Below are positions 10,028-18,148 of a stretch of 64,000 nt of DNA, in pieces. The stretch lies in contig JAFVAL010000056.1 in the NCBI GenBank assembly GCA_017480565.1, forward strand, positions 1-64,000, in the 5' to 3' direction. The position numbers were made by a program, and so were the translations under genes. The notes beneath the pieces are model-generated. The model saw nothing but the letters and a program-made list of their open reading frames with translations. It did no database searches and had not been told where the DNA came from. Origin of the DNA: Lachnospiraceae bacterium (GTDB lineage Bacteria; Bacillota; Clostridia; Lachnospirales; Lachnospiraceae). Positions within the stretch are counted from its first letter, which is position 1; the number at the start of each line of letters is the position of its first letter.

Positions 10028-10660
10028 CTACATCTTCAGATACCGATACACGGTCGGCACGCTGACCCCAAGCTGTGCGGCAATCTCCTGCACGGCACCT
10101 TTGACGGAGAGCAAGCCCTCCTCGTTCATCTGCCGCACCATCGCGATCTTCTCCTCGCGGTTCATGCGCTTCGGACTATAGCCGCCTTCGTGCACGATAT
10201 CCGCGATGCGGTTTGTCAGGATCTTCTCCATCGAAGTATCCAGATTTTCTTTGTACTCGCTCTCGCTCGCGGGGTACAGATTGAAGCGGTCCAGCAAAGC
10301 GTGCAGCGCTGCCGTCACATCCGATGCAGCGGTCATGTCCTTATTTACGCAGAGCAGACCGATCAGCTGCCCCTCATTTTTGATAAAATAAGTGCTCGAA
10401 AGGAAGTTCTTCCCCTTGCTTCTCCCCTCATAATTGGATAAAAACGGCGCCTCTGAATAGATTCCCTTTTCCTGCAAAGCAAGCGAAAGATCCGTCATCG
10501 CATCCCCTACCTTGCGCCCGGACAGCGGATTGGCGATCCGGATGATCGAATGCTCCGGATCCGTCACATCGTGCAGCACGATCTCGCAGGCCGGTCCACA
10601 GACCACCGCGATAAAATCAACCATCTCCGCATAAATCGCCAGCATCTCCTGATTTGTCAT
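10028..10660 (-). CDS. YheO-type PAS/helix-turn-helix transcriptional regulator
   Basis: A 210-residue protein. Residues 1-115 match the YheO-like PAS domain, with a CEIVLHDVTDPEHSI core, ISGRKVGDA-like loop and an NFLSSTYFIKNEGQLIG sheet. The C-terminus holds a helix-turn-helix (VKGAVQEIAAQLGVSVPTVY, about 183-203) that ends in the usual YRYLK. Members of this family act as DNA-binding regulators, often for metabolic genes or TA loci. The start is supported by GAGAGG upstream. It is the first gene of a minus-strand group that continues into the two-component pair. A palindrome 34 bases upstream may be its own operator. Confidence 0.85.
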   Translation of the reverse strand: MTNQEMLAIYAEMVDFIAVVCGPACEIVLHDVTDPEHSIIRIANPLSGRKVGDAMTDLSLALQEKGIYSEAPFLSNYEGRSKGKNFLSSTYFIKNEGQLIGLLCVNKDMTAASDVTAALHALLDRFNLYPASESEYKENLDTSMEKILTNRIADIVHEGGYSPKRMNREEKIAMVRQMNEEGLLSVKGAVQEIAAQLGVSVPTVYRYLKM

Positions 10661-10693
10661 TGTGGCAAACCTCTCTTCATATTGATAAAATGC

Positions 10694-10712
10694 GTGATAA
10701 AATTTTTATCAC
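10694..10712. promoter_or_regulatory. Palindromic operator candidate of the YheO-type regulator
   Basis: GTGATAAA and TTTATCAC flank a three-base centre. An additional TGATAAAA copy lies about 12 bases closer to the gene. The site is 34 bases upstream of the regulator start, as expected for autoregulation. Confidence 0.45.
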
Positions 10713-10734
10713 TGTATGGATAGCATACTACGAA

Positions 10735-10768
10735 AAAGGGAGATTTTCAAGGATGAAAATCTCCCTTT
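10735..10768. terminator. Strong intrinsic terminator
   Basis: A perfect 15-bp stem (AAAGGGAGATTTTCA at 10735-10749, its complement at 10754-10768) with a 4-base loop. On the minus strand it is followed by TTTTT. It lies downstream of ccsA and the repeat block and would end the long respiratory transcript before the YheO-type regulator gene. Confidence 0.85.
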
Positions 10769-10798
10769 TGTTGTGCAGCCCGACAGTGCAGAAAACAC

Positions 10799-10838
10799 GC
10801 CGAGGGAATCCACAAAGTTTGGAATTCTCTCGGCTTTT
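10799..10838. terminator. Second hairpin, terminator-like
   Basis: GCCGAG (10799-10804) pairs with CTCGGC (10829-10834) and the stem extends inward through GGAAT/ATTCT with one wobble pair. TTTT follows on the plus strand. It sits between the repeat block and the strong terminator and may back it up. Confidence 0.5.
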
Positions 10839-11065
10839 ACTCTGAGATGAAAAATTTGCCTGTCTGGAGTCAACTTTGTCTCATTAAATCAAACCAATCG
10901 TTGACTCCGGGACACGGATAATTTGTTTGTCGAGTCAATCTTTGTCCTTTTTTGAGCGAAAGCATTGACTCTGTCAGAACAAAAATACCCTACCCGAGTC
11001 AAACCCATCCGCCAAACAAGCTTATCTTGAGGTAGATTTCGCCTTTTCTCCGGCTTCATCAAAAA
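10838..11065 (-). repeat. Degenerate 64-65 bp tandem repeat, locus 1 (3' of ccsA)
   Basis: Three blocks with inverted ends are clear on the minus strand: 11000-10967 and 10936-10903 (GACTC...GAGTC, 34 bases each) and 10871-10838 (GACTC...GAGTA). Their starts are 64 and 65 bases apart. A fourth, more diverged copy is suggested at about 11032-11065. Block interiors differ, but CAGACAGGCAAATTTTTC closely matches CCACAGGCAGATTTTTC in the block at 38598-38628. The array starts right after the ccsA stop and runs in the sense direction. It explains most of the 416-base gap between ccsA and the YheO-type gene. Confidence 0.75.
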
Positions 11066-11076
11066 GATGACTCCCC

Positions 11077-11892
11077 TTACGCGTAGCTGTGAATGCCCGG
11101 CAGGAACGTGTTCACGCCCACATAAGTAAAGAGCACGCAGATAAACCCAATGATCGCAAAGATCGCAGCTGCCTTTCCCTGCCATCCTCTGCGGATGCGA
11201 AGGTGCAGATAGATCGCATAGATGATCCAGGTGATCAAAGACCAAGTCTCCTTCGGATCCCAGGACCAGTAGCTGCCCCAGGCCTGTTCTGCCCAGATCG
11301 CACCGGTCACGATGGTCAGTGTCAGGAACAAAATACCGAGCGAAACACTGCGGTACTGAATGATGTCAAGCTTCTCCTTGTTCGGAATATGCGTATCCAA
11401 AAAGCCCTGCGACTGCATTTTATCCCGAAGCAGGAAAATGATTGCGAGCACCGCTGCGACACCGAATCCGCCGTAAGCGATGATCGCGGTGGACACGTGA
11501 AATCCCAGCCAAGTGGACCGAAGTGCGGGCATCAGCTCACGCACTTCTTTGCTCTGCATTGCGGCATAGCCGATGACAAGCAAGGTCACCGGGGAGGCAA
11601 ACGCGCCAAGCACCGGGAACTTAAACTTCAAGATAAAGATCAAACTCACGAGGCATAGTCCCCACGCAAAGCTGGTTGCAAACTCATACTGGTTAGTAAG
11701 CGGCAGCCTTCCTGCACCGATGCCGCGGCAGATCAGCGCCGCGGTGTGCAGCACGAAGCCGACAATCTGTACCGTGATCGCAGTCTTTGCCACGCCCTCT
11801 TTCTTGCCTGCAATAAACGCAAAGTATAAAATCGTGGAGGCAAAATAGATAAAAAGCACAATGTTAAATAAAATATTTTCTACTTGCAGCAT
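11077..11892 (-). CDS. ccsA: Cytochrome c biogenesis protein CcsA/ResC (system II)
   Basis: A 271-residue polytopic protein. The WWD haem-handling signature AWGSYWSWDPKETWSL is at about 204-219. Likely haem-ligand histidines are near 49, 132, 232 and 269. With ResB/Ccs1 it forms the system II haem exporter and cytochrome c synthase, attaching haem to CXXCH/CXXCK motifs on the outer face of the membrane. It starts 4 bases after ccsB. The obvious client in the window is NrfA, three genes upstream. Some databases name this family CcsB; the ResC/CcsA identity is what the WWD motif supports. Confidence 0.93.
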   Translation of the reverse strand: MLQVENILFNIVLFIYFASTILYFAFIAGKKEGVAKTAITVQIVGFVLHTAALICRGIGAGRLPLTNQYEFATSFAWGLCLVSLIFILKFKFPVLGAFASPVTLLVIGYAAMQSKEVRELMPALRSTWLGFHVSTAIIAYGGFGVAAVLAIIFLLRDKMQSQGFLDTHIPNKEKLDIIQYRSVSLGILFLTLTIVTGAIWAEQAWGSYWSWDPKETWSLITWIIYAIYLHLRIRRGWQGKAAAIFAIIGFICVLFTYVGVNTFLPGIHSYA

Positions 11893-11896
11893 AACC

Positions 11897-13189
11897 CTAT
11901 CCCTCTATATTTTCTTCTTTTCCTGCCACCGCCTGCGCAAACTGTTCTTTAAAGAGCGCGCCTCCCTTGCGGCTTAAGCCATTCATTGTATAGGTTCCAT
12001 CCTCTTCCTTCACCGCCCAGACTTTCACCGGGAACAGATAAAAGGCAAAGAACAAACCGACTAGCGTCACGAGTCCCCCCACAAAGGCCAGCCACGTGAA
12101 GGAATCCTTCTTGATTTGAATGAGTGTATAGCTCTGCGGCTCCGTAAATGTCACCACATAGTCATCGATCGTGAGCGGCTCATCGCCCATCAACACATTC
12201 ATGCCCAGAATCGAATTCTGATAATACACCGTATACAGATACGCCGGATTTTTCACCACGCCGCTCATCGTCATCGGCCCGGAATCCGTCATCACAAAAT
12301 CCGGATAAAATGCATTGAAATACACAACCAGATCCGGCATCGTCTCGATCGCAAGATATTCGCCCGCGCAGAGCACCTCATCCTGCAGCGGCTCTCCCTT
12401 CTCCGTGATCTGTACGCGCGCGGCCCAGCCGGTGGAGTTCTGATAGAACTTCATTCCAAATAAAGTCGCCGGGTGATTGACACTGATCGTACCGCTCTCG
12501 GAGCGGATCTCTCCGCTTCCCTCCGACATATCGCGCACGGTAATGTCCGCGGTATATTGGCTCACCGTGTCGTCTTCGCGCAGATCCACGGTAAAGTCAT
12601 CAATCGTAAGCACCAGGCCTGTATCGCCGATGAAGCGTGACTGTCCCGGGACGCCGTAAGCGGTGTAGGTCTGCTTTGTCATTTGCCCCAAAGAAAAGCC
12701 AAGGATCAACAGCAAGACGCCGAAATGGCACACCCAGGCACCCCAGAGTCCGATTCTGTTTTTCGAGGAAAATAACATCTCTCTTCCCGCTTCGTCGGTC
12801 GTCTTTATGGGTTTAGGCATGTGCAGTTTTTCAAAAATGGTCTCTGGCTTTTCGATTCCCGTGGCTGTCTCCGCCGCTCCTGTCGCGACCTTAATTGGAT
12901 CTCCCTCATTTTTTGTGCGAGAGATCAGCTGTGGCAGTCGGATCACATTGCAGAGCAGAAGATTGATGCACAAAAACGCGTTGATTAAAATAAACCACCA
13001 ACTGTGATAGGCATCGTCCAGGTGCAGCGCAATGATGATGGCCGCCAATCTCTCCGAATAGGTCGCTGCGTACCACGAATACGTCTGCCCCTGTGTCACA
13101 AAGCTGCTCACCGTGCACGCGATCGCAAGCACCACAAGCAAAATCATGGCAAACTGCATCGAAGAGATGAATTTCCAGATTTTTTTCAT
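11897..13189 (-). CDS. ccsB: Cytochrome c biogenesis protein ResB/Ccs1
   Basis: About 430 residues. It begins MKKIWKFISSMQFAMILLVVL, the usual ResB first membrane helix, and the ATG at 13189 has AGGA upstream. An in-frame extension to 13270 reads through a hairpin and adds no family-like sequence. Further helices lie near 70-90 and 130-150 and close to the C-terminus (LAFVGGLVTLVGLFFAFYL), with a large extracytoplasmic domain between. ResB/Ccs1 works with CcsA to present reduced apocytochrome and haem. The next gene starts 4 bases downstream. The gene is separated from the NusG-domain gene by about 150 bases containing a terminator-like hairpin. Confidence 0.9.
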   Translation of the reverse strand: MKKIWKFISSMQFAMILLVVLAIACTVSSFVTQGQTYSWYAATYSERLAAIIIALHLDDAYHSWWFILINAFLCINLLLCNVIRLPQLISRTKNEGDPIKVATGAAETATGIEKPETIFEKLHMPKPIKTTDEAGREMLFSSKNRIGLWGAWVCHFGVLLLILGFSLGQMTKQTYTAYGVPGQSRFIGDTGLVLTIDDFTVDLREDDTVSQYTADITVRDMSEGSGEIRSESGTISVNHPATLFGMKFYQNSTGWAARVQITEKGEPLQDEVLCAGEYLAIETMPDLVVYFNAFYPDFVMTDSGPMTMSGVVKNPAYLYTVYYQNSILGMNVLMGDEPLTIDDYVVTFTEPQSYTLIQIKKDSFTWLAFVGGLVTLVGLFFAFYLFPVKVWAVKEEDGTYTMNGLSRKGGALFKEQFAQAVAGKEENIEG

Positions 13190-13209
13190 GTCAGATTTCC
13201 TAATGAAAA

Positions 13210-13244
13210 CCGCACAGAGCCAGGCGATCCTGCACTCTGTGCGG
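13210..13244 (-). terminator. Hairpin between NusG-domain gene and ccsB (attenuator or terminator)
   Basis: CCGCACAGAG (13210-13219) and CTCTGTGCGG (13235-13244) form a perfect 10-bp stem, followed on the minus strand by TTTTC. It is the largest break in the otherwise tight rnf-to-ccs gene run. It may reduce read-through into ccsBA, or mark their own transcription unit. Confidence 0.6.
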
Positions 13245-13341
13245 GCTTTGTTGATTGTCAACAGTAACATTTGCTGGAGTACTTGCCGAGAAGCGTCATT
13301 CCTTTGTCGTCTTCTCCTCTGCCGTATCCGGCCGCGCTTCT

Positions 13342-13710
13342 TTACTTGTCTGGTCCGTTACCATCACCGGAGGTTACCTCCACAATCAGAAGATGCGGGA
13401 GGCAAACGTTCATCTCGCCATTTTGGGAGATGCGCCCCTGGTGCATGCACAAGCCATCCGGGCAGTCCGCCTCGGTCACCTGTGCAAATCCGTCTCGAAT
13501 CGAGAGGTGGTTGTGTCCATACTTCGTGTCGATATCCACTTCGCGGTCTTCAGACAGGGCATAAACCCCATACAACTCCGTGTCAATCGTCACGGTAACG
13601 ACAGCGGGGTTATCCTCCGGCACAAAGAGTTTTGGGATATAGAAGATCGCTGCCAACACCGCAGCCAACGCCAATATGGCGCCAATAAGGATCCAGTCCC
13701 TACGGTTCAT
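13342..13710 (-). CDS. NusG domain II-containing membrane-anchored protein
   Basis: 122 residues from the ATG at 13710, chosen because AGGGGA lies 8 bases before it; an in-frame start at 13746 would overlap the nrfA stop region. One N-terminal membrane helix (WILIGAILALAAVLAAIFYI) anchors an extracytoplasmic NusG-II beta domain. That domain has the family motif CPDGLCMHQGRI and a later C-LPH element (VCLPHLLIVEV). In Clostridia such proteins accompany Rnf and FMN-protein genes. Their exact role is unknown; the paired cysteines suggest a redox or flavin/thiol-linked job. Lies 37 bases after nrfA. Confidence 0.82.
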   Translation of the reverse strand: MNRRDWILIGAILALAAVLAAIFYIPKLFVPEDNPAVVTVTIDTELYGVYALSEDREVDIDTKYGHNHLSIRDGFAQVTEADCPDGLCMHQGRISQNGEMNVCLPHLLIVEVTSGDGNGPDK

Positions 13711-13747
13711 CGGAAGCGTCCCCTGCGTTCGCGCTCGATCCGCCACT

Positions 13748-15046
13748 TTACTTACCGTTCACATCCTTGCCAAGCAGAGCCATGCCTTCCGTGATCTTCT
13801 CTTCTGCGGTGTCTAAGCATCTCGTCGCAAGCTCAGAGTTGTGAGCGCCTTCCGAGTTCTCCACGTAGCAGAAATCAAAGAACCACTGTGCCTCGCGGTG
13901 CAGCTTTCTGACCGCGTCGAGCTCTTCTTCCGTCATCTTGCCTTCTGCAACCGCTGCCGCAAGCGCATCCTTGAAATCGGAGAGCTTGTTGCCGACCTCG
14001 GTCTCGCGGGCCGTGATCCGTGACTGAATTCCCTTCACCAGCTTCACCATGTCGGTGTCACCGTGGCAAGTTGCACAGTTTGCTAACAATGCTTCATTCT
14101 CAAGCGGGCTTACCAGCTCGTGGCTGTGATATGCCTCGCCGTTGCTCTTCTGCTCGATCGGCATATGGCAATCTGCACAGCTTAAGAAGTTTGCATGTTT
14201 GCCGGCAAGAACGGTCTCCATCTCAGGATGCTGTGCCTTTAAAAGCTTCGTTCCGGTCGACTCCTGCGTCCAGTCTGCGAAATCCATCGCATCATAGTAA
14301 GCAAGGATCGCCTCCGGGCTCATGCTCTCCACGTCGTGGTAAGGCATCATCGTTTCCTTGTCAGCCGGCGTGAAATAATATTCAATGTGGCACTGTCCGC
14401 AGGAAAGCGTTGCCGGGTTGATATCGTTTACGGCATCGCCAAGCGCTTTAGTGACATAAGAGTGCGTCACAACCAGCTCTCCTGCATTGCCCGCCTCATT
14501 GCCGTGGCAGGTGTAGCAGCTGACGTTCTCTTCCATCATCGCGAGCACTTCGTTAAAGTCCATCGTGTAGACCGAAACGCCCTGGTCATTGACCAGCTTC
14601 GCGAAGTTCGGCGTCTTACACGTCAGACAGTTTGCCATCGGATGCGGGCGCTCAGTTGCGGCCACATCTTCCAGCGTGTACTCATGTCCTCTCGCACTGC
14701 CGTAATCCTTCGCAAATCCATATCCTTCGTAAATGTTTGTCAGATACGGATCTTCCTCCAGATAGCTGACAACGTAAGTATTCTTCGCGTTGTCACCCAT
14801 CGTGAGTGCGATCTCCGGATATACAGAGGACCAGTCCTTGGCACTGATTGTCCCATCTTTGCTGGTTGCTGCAGGAGCTTCCACGGTCCGGTAGACGATA
14901 TCGTCTTTGCTTAACGGGCCCAGATCGCCACGATTCTTCAGGCGATAGTTCAGCTCTTTCCCGCCGGACAAAGCGTACAGCCCAATCACCGCAAAGCCAA
15001 CTGCCAGTGCGACAATCAGTCCAATTACGTAAGGTTTCTTGTTCAT
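13748..15046 (-). CDS. nrfA: Ammonia-forming cytochrome c nitrite reductase NrfA
   Basis: A 432-residue pentahaem enzyme reducing nitrite to ammonium with six electrons. Haem sites: CLTCK (140-144, lysine-ligated catalytic haem 1), CYTCH (177-181), CGQCH (216-220), CADCH (290-294) and CATCH (324-328). Active-site residues of the family are present: Arg119 (ARGHEYTLEDV), Glu222-Tyr223 in HIEYYF, and Lys270/Gln272/His273 in LLKAQHPE, which also covers the calcium ligands. Residues 7-25 form a single membrane helix that probably anchors the protein outside the cell. No NrfH quinol dehydrogenase gene is nearby, so the electron donor is unclear. It lies 18 bases downstream of the flavoprotein gene. 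Confidence 0.95.
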   Translation of the reverse strand: MNKKPYVIGLIVALAVGFAVIGLYALSGGKELNYRLKNRGDLGPLSKDDIVYRTVEAPAATSKDGTISAKDWSSVYPEIALTMGDNAKNTYVVSYLEEDPYLTNIYEGYGFAKDYGSARGHEYTLEDVAATERPHPMANCLTCKTPNFAKLVNDQGVSVYTMDFNEVLAMMEENVSCYTCHGNEAGNAGELVVTHSYVTKALGDAVNDINPATLSCGQCHIEYYFTPADKETMMPYHDVESMSPEAILAYYDAMDFADWTQESTGTKLLKAQHPEMETVLAGKHANFLSCADCHMPIEQKSNGEAYHSHELVSPLENEALLANCATCHGDTDMVKLVKGIQSRITARETEVGNKLSDFKDALAAAVAEGKMTEEELDAVRKLHREAQWFFDFCYVENSEGAHNSELATRCLDTAEEKITEGMALLGKDVNGK

Positions 15047-15064
15047 CAGAATCTCCCTCTTGCT

Positions 15065-17137
15065 TTACTTTGCAGCAACAATCTTCGCCGCACGTCTTGC
15101 AAATGTCATCGTTCTGCCGCAGGCAAGGCCCGTAAACAGGTTCGGATAGGTATCGCCAAACATACCGCCCGTGCAGTCGCCGGAAGCATAGAGACCTTCG
15201 ATTGGAGTTCCATCCTCCCGGATGACCTGCATATCTGTGTTGATGCGGCAGCCGCTTAAGGTGGTCAGATGCCAAGCGCAGGTACGCACACCATAGAACG
15301 GAGCTGTATCCACAGGCGTCATACGATGCTTCTCTTTGCCGTAGTCCTCATCGACACCCTTTGCGCAAAGCTCATTGTAACGCTTCACGGTCTCGACAAA
15401 CTGATCGGCAGGAATTCCAAGGCCTTCTGCTAACTCCTCAAGGGTGTCGGCTTTGACGATGTAACCCTTCTCGATCAGATCTTCATTGCTTGCCCAGCAG
15501 GAATCATAATCACGGTTACTCAAAGCCCCATTCGGGAATGCAAACAGTCTGCAGCATCCGACCTCATCGAACTGCTCGCAGTATTCCTTGTTGTTGGCAT
15601 CAAAGATGTCACAATAGGTGTGATACGGCTGCATGTACATCGAGTGCAGCATGAACTCATAAGGGCCGGACTCGTTGCAGAAACGCTCGCCGTTTAAGTT
15701 GACCTTTAAGAATGGCTGCTCACCGAACCAGAACCACTCACCGGTCGTCTCATAACCAGCAGTTTCGGTCGGAAGCACGCAGCAACGGTTAAACATCATC
15801 GAAGCGTGAATCGGATGCAGCGCAGCACCTGCCCACATCATCGCCTTGATACCGGAACCATCGCAGACGGAACCGATACGGAAGTTCGCCTTCATTGCCA
15901 GGGTCTGCGGCTGCAGTGCCTGCATCATCTGGGTGTTGGTCGCATAGCCGCCAGCGGTCATGATCACGCCCTTAGAAGCATTGATCTTGATGTAATGCTC
16001 ATCGTTGACATCCTGTGCAATCAGGCCGGTCACCTTGCCAGCATCATCTTGTACCAGTTTCACCAGTGCGGTGGAGAGCTTCCATTCCACACCGTACTTG
16101 TCGCAATAGTCGCGGAAGGTAGAGTTTGTAGAAAGGTCTTCTTTCTTTGCGCCTTCCTCGGTCTTGTGCGGGCTGTGTCCGGTTGCATATGCCTTGTCAC
16201 GTCCGGGGTCGTTCACATTGCCGACGCCGCCTTCCAGGCTCATGTACCAGTCACCGGTCGACTCCATCAGGTCGGTCAGCCAGTCTACCATCTCTGCACT
16301 CTCATTGATCCAAACCTTGATCAGGTTGCTGTCCACATAGCCAGCGCCATAGCGGACAAGATCCTGCAGTGCTTCCATCTTGTCGATCTTAAGCTCCGGA
16401 TACTTCGCGATCTCTTCGATCTGAATCTTGGAATCGATCGCACCGATATCCTCGCGGATGCCGGTCGGATTCTCTCTCTTCTCAACCACAAGCACCTTCG
16501 CACCTGCTTCTGCCGCAGACATTGCAGCGATCCATCCGCCGGTACCGCAGCCAACAACTACGACCTCGGTGTCAATCGTCTCGGTGATATCCTTGTCGGC
16601 GATCTCCGGTGCCTCGCCAAGCCAGTCGCTGTCGGCCTTCTTCTCCTCGCCGGAGGTCGTGCCGCCCACGACAACCTCAGTGCCGCTTGCCTGGGACATA
16701 CAGTCCGCAGCTGCCTTCTTGATGGCATCCGATGTTACGGTTGCACCAGCCACCGCATCGACATCACAGCTCTGCGCATTCACGATCGCCTGTGCCATCT
16801 TGTCACCGATCTTGCCGCCGATGTCCTTGGTCTCGCCGCTGACATCGATCTTACAATCGGTAATCATGGTCTCGTCAAATGTCATCGTCACCTTGACATC
16901 GCTGGCGATACCCTTTGCGGTCGCCTCATACGTGCCAGGGGTAAATGTTAAGCCGCTGGCAGCCTTTTTAATTTCCTCGGGAATCACAGTGCTTGTTGTG
17001 GTGGTCTCCACCTCTGTTGCTGCAGGTGCTGCCGGCTCGGTCCCCAACGCATTGATCACACCTACGGCCCCCAGAGAAACTGCACCAGCTGCGATTCCTT
17101 TGATAAATGTTCTTCTGGAGATTTCTTTGTTTGCCAT
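15065..17137 (-). CDS. Tat-exported FMN-binding/FAD-dependent reductase
   Basis: 690 residues. A twin-arginine signal SRRTFIKG (7-14) and hydrophobic stretch precede an FMN-binding domain (about 62-150). Its AGATVTS motif (Thr133) is the site for covalent FMN attachment by ApbE. The FAD-binding reductase part begins VVVVGCGTGGW (FAD loop 196-201) and ends GLYASGDCTGG...CGRTMTF. It belongs to the flavoprotein group that includes fumarate, urocanate and related reductases. The NRLGGN and HHTMGG signatures of fumarate reductase are absent (here TYPNLFTGLACGR and TTLSGCRI). The substrate is therefore probably another enoate or ketone-type acceptor. It sits between tatC and nrfA, fitting Tat-dependent export. 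Confidence 0.9.
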   Translation of the reverse strand: MANKEISRRTFIKGIAAGAVSLGAVGVINALGTEPAAPAATEVETTTTSTVIPEEIKKAASGLTFTPGTYEATAKGIASDVKVTMTFDETMITDCKIDVSGETKDIGGKIGDKMAQAIVNAQSCDVDAVAGATVTSDAIKKAAADCMSQASGTEVVVGGTTSGEEKKADSDWLGEAPEIADKDITETIDTEVVVVGCGTGGWIAAMSAAEAGAKVLVVEKRENPTGIREDIGAIDSKIQIEEIAKYPELKIDKMEALQDLVRYGAGYVDSNLIKVWINESAEMVDWLTDLMESTGDWYMSLEGGVGNVNDPGRDKAYATGHSPHKTEEGAKKEDLSTNSTFRDYCDKYGVEWKLSTALVKLVQDDAGKVTGLIAQDVNDEHYIKINASKGVIMTAGGYATNTQMMQALQPQTLAMKANFRIGSVCDGSGIKAMMWAGAALHPIHASMMFNRCCVLPTETAGYETTGEWFWFGEQPFLKVNLNGERFCNESGPYEFMLHSMYMQPYHTYCDIFDANNKEYCEQFDEVGCCRLFAFPNGALSNRDYDSCWASNEDLIEKGYIVKADTLEELAEGLGIPADQFVETVKRYNELCAKGVDEDYGKEKHRMTPVDTAPFYGVRTCAWHLTTLSGCRINTDMQVIREDGTPIEGLYASGDCTGGMFGDTYPNLFTGLACGRTMTFARRAAKIVAAK

Positions 17138-17199
17138 TGTTCCTCCTTCCGGTGTTCCATGAAAGGACGAGGGATTCTAACGATGTTCCCTCGCGGCCT

Positions 17200-17961
17200 C
17201 TATGCTGCTTCCACCGGGCTTTTCTTCGATATCTTTTCTATCAGTGAGCACAGCACAACGCTGATCTCAAACAATACAATCATCGGTATTGCCACCATCA
17301 CCTGCGATGTTACATCGGGCGGTGTGATCACCGCCGCCACAAAGAAAATCGCAACGATCATGACCTTTCTTCCTTTTTTCAGCCACGCGGTCTTTAAAAT
17401 TCCCAGCACCGTCAGGGCGCAGGAGACAACCGGCAGCTCAAAGACAACCGCAAAGATGATAAAGATCGACAGCAGAAAAGAGACATAATTTTGTACGCTT
17501 AGGGAAGCCTCAATTCCGGTTCCCGCATCTAAGGAACTTAAAAACTGCAGCATAAACGGCATCATCACCTTGTAAGCAAAGAAAACACCGAGCGCTGCAA
17601 AGATCGCTCCGAAGATGATCACCAGCAAAAAACCTACCTTTTCCTTTTTCGTCAGCCCCGGCGCCGCAAATGCCCAGATCTCAAACAAGATCACCGGCAT
17701 CGCCGCCACCAAGGCGAAGACAAACGCTGTCTGGAAGTATTCAAGCAGCAACTCCTGCGGGGAAATGTAGATGAAACGGTAGCCTGCCTTCTCTCCCATC
17801 GAGAGGAAGAACGACACCAGTTTCGCCGCATTACTAAGCATGGCCAAAAATGCTACCAGCCACACCAGCACACACACTACAATCCGGTTGCGAAGCTCTT
17901 TTAGATGCCCGGTTAAGGGCATACTTCCCTCTGTACTTTGCTGTGAATTATGATCAGTCAT
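17200..17961 (-). CDS. tatC: Twin-arginine translocase subunit TatC
   Basis: 253 residues with six predicted membrane helices and the conserved N-terminal HLKELRNR segment that reads the twin-arginine signal. It overlaps the tatA stop by 8 bases. The next gene, 62 bases downstream, encodes a protein with a clear twin-arginine signal, which is its likely main substrate here. With two TatA/B-type genes the translocase is complete. Confidence 0.96.
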   Translation of the reverse strand: MTDHNSQQSTEGSMPLTGHLKELRNRIVVCVLVWLVAFLAMLSNAAKLVSFFLSMGEKAGYRFIYISPQELLLEYFQTAFVFALVAAMPVILFEIWAFAAPGLTKKEKVGFLLVIIFGAIFAALGVFFAYKVMMPFMLQFLSSLDAGTGIEASLSVQNYVSFLLSIFIIFAVVFELPVVSCALTVLGILKTAWLKKGRKVMIVAIFFVAAVITPPDVTSQVMVAIPMIVLFEISVVLCSLIEKISKKSPVEAA

Positions 17962-18148
17962 TTACATCCGACTCGGCACCAGCTTGCTGTCCTTTCTTGC
18001 CATCCTCTTCCGCTTCGCCTTCCAAGCCTTCCTTGAAGTTCTTCACGCCCTTACCAAACATTTTGGTCAGCTTCGGGATCTGTGTCGGTCCAAAGATGAT
18101 GATGACGACTGCTAAGATCAGCAGCAATTCCGTTGTTCCAATTTTCAT
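17954..18148 (-). CDS. tatA: Sec-independent translocase subunit TatA
   Basis: 64 residues. A single N-terminal helix (GTTELLLILAVVIIIFGPTQ) is followed by the GP hinge, an amphipathic helix (LTKMFGKGVKNFKEG) and an acidic tail, the canonical TatA layout. It overlaps tatB by 4 bases (ATGA) and tatC by 8. Confidence 0.95.
   Translation of the reverse strand: MKIGTTELLLILAVVIIIFGPTQIPKLTKMFGKGVKNFKEGLEGEAEEDGKKGQQAGAESDVND

Noticed and set aside
10838..11065. The two repeat loci as CRISPR arrays
   Set aside because: Block ends are short and inverted, the 32-base blocks vary in sequence, the intervals are not identical repeats, and no cas gene is present.
11897..13270. Longer ccsB reading frame starting at 13270
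   Set aside because: The added 27 residues run through a terminator-like hairpin and lack membrane or family features. The ATG at 13189 has a ribosome site and a typical ResB start.
15806..16951. A 381-codon plus-strand frame opposite the flavoprotein gene
   Set aside because: It is antisense to a gene with strong domain evidence. Its Cys/His-rich product has no family features and there is no ribosome site.
15065..17137. Naming the exported flavoprotein fumarate reductase
   Set aside because: The fumarate-binding Arg and His signature regions are not conserved, so only the broader reductase family is supported.
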